Position numbers and translations under genes: made by a program | Source: Acanthococcus lagerstroemiae | Taxonomy: Eukaryota > Arthropoda > Insecta > Hemiptera > Eriococcidae | Direction of reading: 5' to 3' | Length of the DNA: 64,000 nt | NCBI GenBank assembly: GCA_031841125.1 | Contig: CM063111.1 | Coordinates: forward strand, 39,196,955-39,260,954 | The notes under the pieces: generated by a model | Seen by the model: only the letters and a program-made list of their open reading frames with translations | Database searches by the model: none | What the model was told of the DNA's origin: nothing | In this document: positions 52,801 through 63,363 of the stretch, one piece after another | How positions within the stretch are numbered: the first letter of the stretch is position 1 | Layout of the letters: every line of letters starts with the position of its first letter

Positions 52801-55800
52801 AATTAAAAGGACTCATAAAACTACACAAACAAGACAGACCAATAAGACCGCTAATCAACAGCATACAATCACCAAGCTACAAACTCGCAAAAACAATAGC
52901 CAAATTCATGAAAGAACACTACAACTACAGAACAGATTACAGCATAAAAACACAATACAACTAAAAGACAAACTGGACAAATTAACACTAAACAACAATG
53001 ACAAACTAGTGTCAATTTTCTATCACTAAGTTTAACTTGTACACCACGTAGACCTTTGACCTTACATATTATATGGACAGGCGTTCATGACATGATAACA
53101 AAGTCAATATAAATTGTGCTACCGGATGTCCGTGAGATGCGGAGGTAGATGCTACAGTCAGTGTGTCCAAATACGAATTTTTTTAGAAGTATGGCCTTTG
53201 TATGACTTTTGTACGACCTTTTTCGGAACATTTTCACCCCTGAACAGAATTTCCACAAGGGGAAAAAAATTCAAAAACATGCTATTGCAAACAAAAACTG
53301 TGAAACAAACCTTGGATAATAACGAACGAATTATTACAAAGAATGTTGCTAAGAACACAATTTTTCGATTCAATTTCAATTTGGCCATATTTTGATAAGA
53401 AATATTACCAAATTTGTAAATAATTACAGGCAATTGTACGACTTTTGTATGACTTGTATGACCACTGCCTCAATGGAGGACTTTTGTACGACTTGTATGA
53501 CTTGTATGACCAGTAGATGCTCCGGCAGTACTACTCGTAAGATAATTTGATGTGCACCATAAGCCCCTACAGGGTTCAGCAGGTGAAGGTCGGATAGGAT
53601 GGTGCAGGGTAACTTGTAGCTTGCTATCCCCAATAGTCTATCGCTCTATTCAAACCAGTTTCAACCGCTACACGTTAGTGAGACAAGCCGTTATCACCAA
53701 TGCCTGTCCACTTAGTAGGTACTTATTATGCAAGGTCTACAACTTACACTGAACCCACTATTCGCTTTCATGACTTGAAGTAGAGCAGATCGCATCTTTA
53801 CACTGAGATTGAATCTATTATCTTGATATCTGATAGTGCAGCCAGTCTACAAGTCTTCATCAGAGTTCATAAGAAACGCAACATAGCTTCACTGCATGGA
53901 CCGGGAAAGTATCACTGGTTCAAGAGGTGTTTACATTGGTTTATTGATAATTAGCCCTCCACAATAGCCTGATGGCCAATTACAGTGGGGGGGGCATATA
54001 CAAAAAGTTCTTAATATATATAGCTAAATATAAAGAAAGAAAAAAGAAAAGAAAGGAATGGAAAGAAAAGAAAAAGTAACTAAAGAAAAAGAAAGAGGAA
54101 AAAGACAACTGAAAGAGAAAAAAGGTGCGGATTCTCAAAATTTACTACATGCCAGAAATAAGATTCTGTTGAACACATTCTACTCTATTGTACTCTTATA
54201 TTTTACATGTACGGGATACTTCTGTTATAGAGCCGGTAGTGCAGGAAAGAATATTAATTGATAGCGGCCATATTAGTAATAACTATAACAGTGCTATAAA
54301 ACCAACGACGTACAAACGAAGGACGTTTGTCACCCTACCCAGATTCAAGTCCGGTGTTCCCGTGACTCTGGCGACAATTACAAATCAAAGACGTGGTGAT
54401 ACAACACTGTTAGCTCCTTTCCCAAATTGGGACGCTCAAAGAGAAGGCAACTGTGATGGCGTTACCTCTGTATATAGGATAAAGGTAGGTAACAGAAAAA
54501 TTAGAATTGTTTTTCATCTGAAGTTAACAGATTTTCGATTCAGTAAGCTCATTTTGTTCTAAAAATGAGGTTTTTGACCACAGATAGACAAATGCGGTAT
54601 ATTATGGGTGCTGGACTCCGGTCGAATTGAAAATTTCAGTCCGAACCCGAGAACTATTTGTCAGCCCAAGGTGCTAGCCTATGATCTAAATAACGGCGAC
54701 AAACTAATACGTAAGTACAGCTTTTAATCGATTTTTAGTCGCAAACTTTCACAATTTTTTCAGCTAGATATTTGGAGGAAAGAAAGAGGAGGAAAAGGTA
54801 ATAAGATGATTTCATCGTCCCAGCGGAGAGAACCTTGAGAGGTTCTCTGCTCGATTTGTGAAAACATTGTATTTCAATACCATTTTACACTAGCCAGTCA
54901 GTAATGAGCGTGAAGATAAGTTCGCATTTCAAAGTAAAATTTGTCATTTTTCTGTAAGAAATTTGAATTTTAGTTCGAATAGAGCTGGATACAATATCTG
55001 TCAATCAATAAACAACAATTCCGATACCTTGTTCCATATTTCATGTCAAGGCCGATTCTCCCATCTCGTCTCACATTTAACATTTTCCAGCATTTTGGGG
55101 GCTAGAATTGAAGCTGGATCAAAAATATAAGGGAACATTCCCCATCAACATCCCAGATCCCCTATGGTTCCAATAAAGACAATCTGAATTTGAATGCCAC
55201 TTAATTGTGTCTCTATCTTTCGAGGGTTTCTGTTTGTTTTTCAAGCACAGCGGATAGTAAGTGTAATTTTAAAATAGTTTGAAAACTATTCGACAAAATG
55301 ATTCTCAATTTTGTCTCAGCAATCGTATGTCTGTCTTCCAGGACGACTTCCGATTCCGGAGGATCTTCTAGCCGCCGATTCGTTGCTGGTGACGATCGCT
55401 GTGGACAGTCGCGACGATCGCTGCCAGGACACCTTCCTCTACATTGCCGACGTGACTGCCTACAAGCTGATCGTCTACGACGTCAAGAAGAACCGTGTCT
55501 GGAGAGTGGGCAGCAATTTATTCTATCCGTACCCGCTTCACGGTAAATTCTCCATCGCCGGCGTCACATTCAATTTAATGGACGGATTATTAGCCCTCAC
55601 GTTAGGTTAGTGTTACATAGTTTTATACTAACCAGCGCTGGCGGCGCTGGCTGCGCTGCACCGCGCTGTGACCCCGCGATCATTCGATAATTCAGAAAAA
55701 ATTTTGGCGTCTAAACGAGAGGTAAAAAAAAAACACAACAAAACGGCTGCCAGGTTAGGTAATACAGGCGCGCGAGTGCACCTCGGGCGAAAGAGAAATC

Positions 55801-58800
55801 CGGGCGTCAAAATAGACGCAACCTCTCGACAGCAGATGGCTGCGACGACCTCTGCAACTGGTTTCGACGAAGAGTCATAATCGTGATTCGGTTGTATTCT
55901 TCTCGTGTTTAAGGTCCACTGCAGAACGGAGACCGGCAGCTTTACTTCCACAGTTTGGCCAGCGTGAGAGAGGGCTCGGTGTCGACATCCGTGATCCGAA
56001 ATCAAAGTCTCTTTAAGGATGACGAGGACTCGTCGTGGGATCTGTTCTCGGTGTCAGAGCCGGCTCGCTCGTCTCAGAGCGCGTCCGAAGATATGTCCGC
56101 CGACACCGGGGTCATGTTCTTCGGACTGCTCTCCGAAACTGCCCTCGCCTGCTGGAATTCGCACACGCCATATACACCGGAGAATATACATATAGCGCAT
56201 CAAGTAAGACTCACCTTCCTTCCGTGGTCGTCGTTTGAATTCGGATGCTGAGGGCTAAAAGCGGATGCAGCCGGTATGTTTAATGAGGTTGGAGTTGAGA
56301 CCTTACAGAGTATCTCCAGAGGGTGCTACCACGACCTGTGGACGGAGCTCTCTACTCAATTTATCAGTTTTGGTCCTGAGGCGTATGTTAAAAGAAGTTT
56401 TTATTGCATCTTTACGTTTGGATGGATCCGCCATTTTCTAGTATGTCTGCACCAGAAGCACCAGAAAAGAAAATTGGAATAATTCTGTACAGCGTAATAC
56501 CCCTAACACAGGTCTTATAACTCCACTAGAAATAGTCCTGAAGGTTTTAACCAGACGCGTATCAACTGCCGCGCAACATCTCACTAAAAATGTGTATTAC
56601 TCTCTATTGAACCTCAAAAAAGAAATATACAAAATCGGGGAGCTGCATCTTTTGTAATGGGAGGTTAAGCCCCTCAACATTGGGTTTCTCTAATTTGATA
56701 CTTTTTTTGTGTCACCAATTTTTATGGCAGATAGAGTGTAAATCAAATGATTCTTAAACCCTGTACCTCCTCATACGCAATATTTTTTCTGATATCCCCC
56801 CCCCCCTCAACTGTGTTTTGCATGTTGCATCTCATTTTTAAGTCTTTCACTGAATACCCGAATTTTTGTACAGGCGCGAAAAAGAACATAACGACATCGA
56901 CAACCGTTTTTGAGATGACTGAATTATTTTCGTTTTTCGAATCTGTTTGCCTATAACTTGAAATTTCGAGTTCCAGCGGAGGGAAGACTGAGGAGTAAAA
57001 GTTGCATGAATGCAATATGAATATCCTTTCTACGGGTTTCGAGGCCTTAGTATCCACTTTTGACATTGTATGACCACCATGAAAATTGACACCTATCATG
57101 GTGGCCGGGGGTTGAAAATAAGAAAGAATCTCCAATTTCCATACAGATACCGTAAAACGGGGCTACTTTGTGATTAGGGGGTAATTTTGTGACGTAGCTT
57201 CCGCGTAGCCTTTACAGTGCTTTAGCCAGTGGATAGGACTAACACGCTCTCTATAGGGGGAATCGGTAACCAAGCTATGTCAGCAGAACGTGAACGGCTG
57301 AGTAGAACAATGGTACACCTCTATACAAGTTAAATAATCAAAGCATTTCCCTGGTGAAGACAGTTCATAGGAAGAGAGTTGAATATGAATCTCATTTTTG
57401 AAGTCTCAATGTATACTCTTGATTGACACTGATATTCGACCCTTCCTTGACCCTCTTACATTTTTTTTTTCTTTCTTTTAGGGTCTGATCCTATTGGTCC
57501 GCAATTCGGGGTGAACAGGATCATGTATTTAATTTAGCAAAAGAATCCATTTAGAAGATATAAATGATGAATAAGATCACTATGGGAAGTAAGGAAAATA
57601 ATGAATATAATCACTGGTAGGGTGTCCACTTTTTTCCAAGGATAAAATTCTCCAGATTTTTTCGGATTTTTCCAGTCCATTTTCTAACTGTTTCGTAACA
57701 AATTATTAAAAAAAAACAAAAATCAACTGAGTTTAACCTCAAAAACCACGAAGAGATACAACGTCTACATCCAGGAATAACAGATCCAATAAAATCAGCC
57801 ATAAACAGAACAAACAGAGAAAATTGTACAATACTTTCCCATCATAAAATTTCCCGACTTTTTCAGGTCTCACAGAATTCTCTGACTTTTCCCTGACTTC
57901 CATGATTTCCAGAAAAGTGGTCACCACCCAACTTGGGAGTAAAAATATATATTTAAAAAAAAAATGAACCTTCTACTTCTGTCTTTCGCTCATGTATTTA
58001 ATTTAGCTAAAGAATCCATTTAGAAGATACGTATAAATGATGAATACGATCACTATGGGAAGTAAGGAAAATAATGAATAATATCACTGGCAGGGTGTCC
58101 ACTTTTTTCCAAGGATAAAATTCTCCAGATTTTTTCGGATTTTTATAGTCCATTTTCCAACTTTTTCGTAACAAATTATTTGAAAAAAAAAAAAAAAAAT
58201 CAACTGAGTCTAACAGAGAAAATTGTACAATACTTTCACATCATAAAATTTTCTTCAAAATTTTCCGACTTTTTCAGGTTTCACAGAATTTTCTGACTTT
58301 TCCCTGACTTCCATGATTTCCACAAAAGTGACCACCCGACTTGGGAGTAAAAATATATACATATATATATAAAAAAAAAAAAAGATGAACCGTCCCCTTT
58401 CGTTTTTCGCTCATGTATTTAATTTAGCTAAAGAATCCATTTAGAAGGTATAAATGATGAATAAGATCACTACGGAAAGTAAGGAAAATAATGAATATAA
58501 TCACTGGCAGGGTGTCCACTTTTTCCGAGGATAAAATTCTCCAGATTTTTTCGGATTTTTCCAATCCATTTTCCAACTTTTTCGTAACAAATTATTTGAA
58601 AAAAAAAAAATCAAGTGAGTCTAACAGAGAAAATTGTACAATACTTCCACACCATAAAATTTTCTTCAAAATGTCCCAACTTTTTCAGGTCTCACCAGAA
58701 TTTTCTGACTTTTCCCTGAGGAGCAAAAAAAAAAAAAAAGGAAAAAAAGATGACCGTCTCCTTCTGTCTTTCGCTCACAGTATCACTTTTAGGTACGAGT

Positions 58801-61398
58801 ATAATGAACTCCGCTTCAGTTGTTCACTTTTTTATATCTTCTACCGCGTGGATCCGTTTTATGGTTCTGAGGCATGGTTGAGGTACCTGCTCTTGTTGAA
58901 AAACGGACACAACTGAGCTTACGGTAACCGAAGTATTAATACGTAAATCTATAATTTATTAATCCTATTTACCCCATTTTTTATCAGCATAATATGTACA
59001 TAAATTAAAAAACTCAAAACTTGAAGCATTTCGAAAAACTTTTTGCAACGTTCGAGGATTTCATTATTCTCAATGTTATTTTCTCATTCAACAAAGAGAA
59101 CAGGAGGGCGAAGCAGGGTGACCAGCGACAAAAATAAGGGAGAGTGGTACAGGGGCAGCTTTCCCCTCCAAGCTTCCGCCGGAGTTGGAAAATTTTATTA
59201 GATCGATCAAAAGTTGGAAAAATCCAACATGCCAAACGGTTTTTTTTTTAAATTATTTTATTTTATTATTATCATTTTTTTTTTTTGTGCCAATACAAAC
59301 AAATTTTGATACGTGAGAATTTTGAGTTGAGTCAGTTGAGAAATTAACAATTTTTGCTCCCCCAGAAAAGACTTTTCCGCTACGTTCCTGGGGGGTGACC
59401 CCCTATCTCCGATTCCGTTCAGCGCGGCTCTAGAGAAAGTTATGAGGAAAATGGACTGAGAAACGAAGGGATTGCTCTTAAATGGACGGAGATTAAGCAA
59501 CTTGAGATTCGCAGATGCTATTGCTTTGATAGCGGGCTCTGGGGACGAGCTGAAAATTAATGTAGGAAAAACAAAAATTTTGTCGAACAAACGGGGTATC
59601 TTTTGGGCATCAAAAGGAAAAAAATAGAGCAGGTGGAGGAAATTAAAGATTTAGGGCAAACGATAACATTTAACAAAACGAAAAATTTAGAATTGGACAT
59701 AAGAATAGGTAACTCTTGGAAAATATTTTAGTCTTTGAAAAAAATATTTAAAGGGAATTTTTCATTCCTCACATGTACAGTATTAACTGAAACTTCTTTT
59801 CAGCATCGCTAATGGATAGATTGGTGGAACTTTTTGGTTAAAATAGATGACAAAAATATCTACAATCGGATCAACAAAGTGCTCAAAAGTCGATTTTAGT
59901 TAATATAGTTAGAAATTATGTAAAAAATTTTCATATTGTTTCATTTTCCCGTAGATAAAATGTACCTACTGATCTAGCGATTATTCTCATTTCTACATAA
60001 TTTGGAATACGTCTTGGTTTACCCCTATTTCAGTTTTTGAGTTGGAAAAGTTGATAAATTCCATTGACATTGACGGTAAAAAACGTACAAAAAACTGTAC
60101 AAAAATGCGTAAAGTTTTGTATCTCCCCCCCCCCCCCTAAAAAAAGATAAACTTTTTTTATTACAATTTTCTTTTAGTATTGGTCGAGAATTTTTGCCTG
60201 GAATAAACAAATATTGCACTTATCTGAATTTTCAAAATTGAAATCTTGCCCCTTCAAATGTAAGGTGAGGCAAACATACTTACAAATCGTCAGGATAAGT
60301 TGCTTGCTTACCGAGTTGAAGGGGAGACATGGTACTTTGAGACATCCGACCAAAAGGGGCCATTGGTCTCGGAGCGCCCGGCTGAAAGGGAACATCCAGA
60401 AAAGTAAAGTAAAAAATGGGGAAAAGAAAGAGACACGAATGAATAGATGAATTAATATTCAACCATTTAAAGTCGTAATCGAATGATCACTACCTCCTCC
60501 CTCTTCAAGAAAAATCGGCTCAAAATATGAAAAAAATCCGTACACTTTCCTATCTTTCTGGGAGGGGGGGCTCTTTGAATGGTATTCTTCCTAAATCTGC
60601 CAATGGACCATACGCTAATTTTTGACTAGAAACTAATGTTAGCCCTTTTGAATCCACAATAGGGAGATACCCTGGGACACAGGGAAAGAGGTGAAGCAGT
60701 AATCAGGTTAGTGTTCAGATCATGTATCCCAAATTTCAGCATACCTGCTTTTTCCCATTGTAGTCTATTTTAGGATCTTTACTATAAAGACTTTTCGTAC
60801 ATTTTGATTAGACAATCAGTTGGATTGAATCCAACTCAAACTTATATTTTCCTGAACTACCGGTGGGGCAAACCGGGCATGCGTACCCTCCGGTCAACCA
60901 CACAGCATCCGGAGACTGTTCCGGAAACTGCTTGTTGCTAATGTCACGTCTAACTCCTCATTCAATTTCTAGGACAACGAAACGCTGCAATTTCCAAGCG
61001 GTATGAAAGTTATCGGCGACACCCTGTGGATCCTGACGAACCAATTACAGAATTTCATTGCCGGTACTAGTCGCGCCACTGAAGTCAAATACCGCGTGCT
61101 GGTCGGCTCGGTGAGCAGTCTGATACACGGAACCGGATGCGATATAAGGTCTGGTGGATATTCAGTAAACGAGCTGGGAAATTTTAAATTAAGTTTCGAC
61201 AGCGAACGATTCCCGTCCGAGACGCGTCCCTTGTATTTTATTCCCACGGTGCCGGAGGCCGGCAGCTACTCTAGGGTGGCCCCATTCCAGCAGAATCGAG
61301 CGAGTCCCTTGACTTTCAACTTCGTTCCCAACGCTCGCAGCTGGCAAAAAACGTTCAAACTTCCACAATGGAGAGAGACGTTTCTGAACTTCTCATAA
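49609..61398 (+). CDS. Yellow/MRJP-family secreted protein, six coding exons
   Basis: Coding exons: 49609-49834, 54231-54484, 54584-54710, 55342-55605, 55914-56203, 60973-61398 (about 528 aa). Phases agree at all five junctions. Residues 1-29 form a hydrophobic signal peptide with probable cleavage after VLA. FVPENCLLLDVDVW (61-74), FVTLPRFKSGVPVTLATI (108-125), NCDGVTSVYRIK/IDKCGILWVLDSGR (149-174) and DGLLALTLG mark the Yellow/major-royal-jelly family, a secreted beta-propeller fold acting in cuticle pigmentation, development or food jelly depending on member. I cannot say which Yellow paralogue. Residues ~324-360 are a Ser/acid-rich insert. The start of exon 2 is the weakest point: residues ~76-100 are not typical, and an extra small exon or a shifted acceptor is possible. 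Confidence 0.88.
49835..51980. other. Intron 1, 5' part: nothing recognised
   Basis: AT-rich intronic DNA with no motif-bearing frame and no match to repeats in the window. A run of eleven G at 51385-51395. Confidence 0.5.
51990..53010 (+). pseudogene. Penelope-like retroelement, N-terminal part, in intron 1
   Basis: Two + frames: 52010-52327, a charged region (YNQHVTLTQIVEHQQIEQHI ... YNDTVLKKLYTLKQK), then after a break 52392-52964, with NLILTKADKGNTTVVLNKDE, YKPLNSDPTNKYQAKLKT, PKAPQLKGLIKLHKQDRPIR and PLINSIQSPSYKLAKTIAKF. The order K-A-D-K-G-N-x-x-V-V, then P-x-x-x-G-x-x-K-x-H-K ... P-I-R-P-x-I, then S-P-x-Y-x-L-A-K is diagnostic for the reverse transcriptase of Penelope-like elements. 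Motifs with catalytic Asp and the GIY-YIG endonuclease are missing. The + strand is A/C-rich and G-poor. Same orientation as the host gene. Confidence 0.88.
53195..53515 (+). repeat. Short TTGTAYGACTT repeats in intron 1
   Basis: TTTGTATGACTTTTGTACGA at about 53196, and a cluster at 53435-53510 with TTGTACGACTTTTGTATGAC, TTGTATGACCACTGCC, TTTTGTACGACTTGTATGAC and TTGTATGACCAG. Eight or so copies of a 10-11 bp unit in two groups separated by about 220 bases. Confidence 0.7.
54030..54130 (+). repeat. Polypurine tract in intron 1
   Basis: About 90 bases almost only A and G (GAAAGAAAAAAGAAAAGAAA and similar), 100 bases before exon 2. Low complexity; the 67-codon frame across it is a by-product. 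Confidence 0.8.
54231..54484 (+). other. Yellow-family gene, exon 2
   Basis: Donor AAG/GTAGGT at 54485, phase 0. Encodes RRTFVTLPRFKSGVPVTLAT and PFPNWDAQREGNCDGVTSVY. The acceptor is chosen as TTCTGTTATAG/AG because it gives the needed phase; GGTAG/TG eight bases downstream also fits. The 3' two-thirds are certain from homology, the 5' edge is not. Confidence 0.75.
54584..54710 (+). other. Yellow-family gene, exon 3
   Basis: Acceptor GACCACAG ends at 54583; donor AATAC/GTAAGT at 54711, phase 1. Encodes IDKCGILWVLDSGRIENF and CQPKVLAYDLNNGDKLI. The intron before it is only 99 bases. Confidence 0.92.
55342..55605 (+). other. Yellow-family gene, exon 4
   Basis: Acceptor TGTCTTCCAG ends at 55341; donor GTTAG/GTTAGT at 55606, phase 1. 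Encodes RLPIPEDLLAADSLLVTIAV, TFLYIADVTAYKLIVYDV and NLMDGLLALTLG, the centre of the propeller. GC is clearly higher than in the flanking introns. Confidence 0.93.
55914..56203 (+). other. Yellow-family gene, exon 5
   Basis: Acceptor GTGTTTAAG ends at 55913; donor CATCAA/GTAAGA at 56204, phase 0. Encodes QLYFHSLASVREGSVSTSVI, a Ser/acid-rich stretch (EPARSSQSASED), and MFFGLLSETALACWNS followed by YTPENIHIAHQ, a typical late Yellow block. Confidence 0.92.
56204..57520. other. Intron 5, 5' part: nothing recognised
   Basis: No motif-bearing frame. A run of eleven C at 56796-56806. Confidence 0.5.
57522..58776 (+). repeat. Triple tandem repeat, units ~470, 421 and 365 bp, in intron 5
   Basis: Each unit starts CATGTATTTAATTTAGC (57522, 57991, 58412) and continues AAAGAATCCATTTAGAAG, AAATGATGAATA, GATCACTA, GGAAGTAAGGAAAATAATGA, then CAGGGTGTCCACTTTTT, GGATAAAATTCTCCAGAT, ... 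CTGACTTTTCCCTGA, and in the first two AAAAGTG(G)TCACCACCC-like ends. Units end in CTTTCGCTC. CAGGGTGTCCACTTTT with its inverted partner marks a hAT-like MITE captured in each unit. Unit length differs by internal deletions: an ~80-bp block near 57735-57812 is present only in unit 1. Confidence 0.9.
59122..59390 (-). mobile_element. CAGGGACGTA-type MITE copy, one internal unit
   Basis: Right end (plus strand) CCGCTACGTTCCTG, left end CCAGCGACAAAAATAAGG, one internal unit. Same layout as 47538-47770. It abuts the LINE fragment at 59391 directly. Confidence 0.75.
59391..59790 (+). pseudogene. RTE-like LINE reverse transcriptase fragment in intron 5
   Basis: Opens at once with GDPLSPIPFSAALEKVMRKM (motif B), a frameshift, then LLNGRRLSNLRFADAIALIA (motif C). 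The second catalytic Asp of F-A-D-D is Ala here. Then ELKINVGKTKILSNKRG (D) and VEEIKDLGQTITFN (E). Truncated at the 5' side by the adjoining MITE and at the 3' side by about 59790. Confidence 0.85.
59815..60350. repeat. Pieces of the 24170/33860 repeat family
   Basis: 59815-59960 resembles the right part of the family (AATCGGATCAACAAAGTGCT, AAAATTTTCATATTGTTT); 60265-60345 is the left part in reverse (AAGTTGCTTGCTTACCGAGT, TGAAGGGGAGACATGG). Between them lies a run of thirteen C at 60125-60137. Confidence 0.55.
60351..60972. other. Intron 5, 3' end: nothing recognised
   Basis: Unique-looking intronic DNA up to the acceptor CAATTTCTAG at 60972. Confidence 0.5.
60973..61398 (+). other. Yellow-family gene, exon 6 (terminal coding)
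   Basis: Encodes NETLQFPSGMKVIGDTLWIL, TNQLQNFIAGT and VNELGNFKLSFDSERFPSET, ending at a TAA (61396-61398). SGMKV...LWILTNQLQNF is the conserved last blade of Yellow proteins. The C-terminal tail after this blade is about 100 residues, longer than in many relatives. Confidence 0.93.
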
Positions 61399-61432
61399 GT
61401 GTTCAGGCGACGGCGGGATTCACATGCCGAGT

Positions 61433-61530
61433 ATACAAGATGATTCAGAAAGATGGGCATTCACCATCAAGTACATTGGTGGTATGCGGATCTGGGAGCA
61501 ATACATATATCTTTCTGAATCACCCTGTAT
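61433..61530. repeat. 98-bp palindromic element in the 3' UTR
   Basis: ATACAAGATGATTCAGAAAG at the left and CTTTCTGAATCACCCTGTAT at the right are inverted copies with a few mismatches. It lies between the stop codon and the polyadenylation signal, so it is probably transcribed. Confidence 0.8.
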
Positions 61531-61544
61531 GCGACCATAGGCGG

Positions 61545-61550
61545 AATAAA
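61545..61550 (+). terminator. AATAAA polyadenylation signal candidate
   Basis: First AATAAA after the Yellow stop codon, 147 bases downstream. Position and spacing fit a real 3' end, though no cleavage site can be proved. Confidence 0.55.
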
Positions 61551-61639
61551 AAGGCGACTATTTCTAACTTATCTTTTCACATCACAGGCTAAATTCAGAT
61601 AGTGCACGGGTCGATGAGGCAAATCAGTATCGACTGACG

Positions 61640-62410
61640 GGGTTGTATGATGCTAGCTCCAGCCCGGATACATCGTTTTCTGAAGAATCAGATACAAGTT
61701 CATCGCGGGGTACTTTTTGGTGGTAAAGCATATCCCATCCCCCGGTTAGCAGAACCGATAACAATTTTCTCGATTCTTCGGTACATGTTTTGTAAACTTT
61801 CATTAAACTTTTTCCGCCGCATCCGTTATTTAACGAAAAGAGGCTTCAGTAAGTGAATATACAGTTATTTACTGTAATATACAAGCATGGTCGAGCTGAC
61901 GAATGATAAAACGTTTAATTTCTATAATCCGTAGGTAATAAGCGAGCAGTAGGAAAGCAAGGTGGTCGGACGTGTAAACAGTTCTGCGGCATTAAAACGG
62001 AAAAGGGAAAAAAAAATACATAAGCGGAAAAAATGTGTGAAACTAGACGAGACTCTCTCTGGTCAATCAATCATGGTTGACTGCCCTTACGAGTGTTTGT
62101 TTTGTATACAGCCGTGATTTGCGATTTGTGGAATGTTAAGTCAAGTAACGGGCACAGGTATACAAATACGAATGCAGAGGAGAATTCGTTAAGGAGAATA
62201 AGTTAGGATACAAGGCGAGAGCAATTCTGGTCTCTTGGCTGAGCAGAAACAAATACCATGACTAACTTACACTTCCGTGACATAGTGCCTTGGAGAAAAA
62301 GAAAATAAAAGGGCCCATGTCAAATAGTCAATTTCCTTTAATTTTAGTAAGTTTACATGATTCAGTCAAGTACTTAACAGGCCTTTATCAAACTAAAAAA
62401 TGAGAAGTTT
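61640..62410. other. No recognised gene
   Basis: Downstream of the Yellow gene; no motif-bearing frame. Confidence 0.4.
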
Positions 62411-62414
62411 ACTT

Positions 62415-63355
62415 CTGTAGTGGCCTAAGTCCAATTCTATCAGTTTCCAGTTAGTGATGCCATCTGCCAGGTCTTTTCACAAACTACGCCGTACTGGTGT
62501 TTCACGTGCTGTAACATTGCCTAACTGCGTGAAAAGCCTTTAGATGTGTACCGGGGGGGGGGGGAGGTTTTGTGAATTCCAAAGTGGCCTAAGTGTAAAT
62601 GATGCGCCATTTCTAGACGACATGTATAGTGCTGTAAAGATGGACTCGTCATCTGAGGAATTACTTGCGATTTCACCAGAAGAAGGCAGAATAGAATACT
62701 ACTTGCTTAAGTCATGTTCTTGTAGTCAATACTACTGAATGAATGTTTGCAATAGCAATATAGAAAACACGAAAAAAAAAACAATTCTCGAGGAGTGGAT
62801 AAAGAACGTCAAGAAGTGTCTGAGAAACAGCAAACAGACCAAAATCAATGTTCCGTGTGCTCCTTTATTTTTGTTGTTCTCAGCACGAGTTCAGAACCTT
62901 TTTATTCAGGGTTACCACTCTGTTTTTCAGAAAAGCAAACGCCTCTCAAGAAAATGACAAATTTTTCTTGAAAAAGCAAACTGGACGGACCGAACTCGGA
63001 ACTCGCTTCGCTCGTTCCTCGCAGTCGTATTTTAAATGAAGAATACTCTCTTTTTCTCTAATATTCTTTAATTGAAGGCATGTTAAATAAAATAATAATT
63101 TGCTGACAGATACCAGTTTGATTCGCCAAACATATTCGTACAGTAGTACCTATTTTTTATAACCTAAATGAAATTTGGAAAATAGCAAACTCCTGTTCCA
63201 CTCTGGCAACCAGCAAACTTAGCCTTAAAAAGCAAACTAACTGTTGGTAAGCTTACTTTTTCTGCATTTCTTACTGCAACGTCGGCATACTTACCATATA
63301 CAGTTGCATACTTCCACAGTGGCCTAAATCCAGAGAGTGTCACATTTGTAACTCG
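62415..63355. repeat. Region with three AGTGGCCTAA blocks
   Basis: GTAGTGGCCTAAGTCC (62418), AAAGTGGCCTAAGTG (62583) and ACAGTGGCCTAAATCC (63317) recur in the same orientation. Between the first two, TCTTTTCACAAACTACG and GCGTGAAAAGCC face each other. A run of twelve G lies at 62553-62564. May be ends of an unrecognised repeat. Confidence 0.35.
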
Positions 63356-63363
63356 AACTGGAT

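Noticed and set aside
54058..54261. Lys/Glu-rich 67-codon frame before exon 2
   Set aside because: It crosses a polypurine tract within the Yellow intron.
55628..56005. 125-codon minus-strand frame over Yellow exon 5 and intron 4
   Set aside because: Shadow of the real exon on the other strand.
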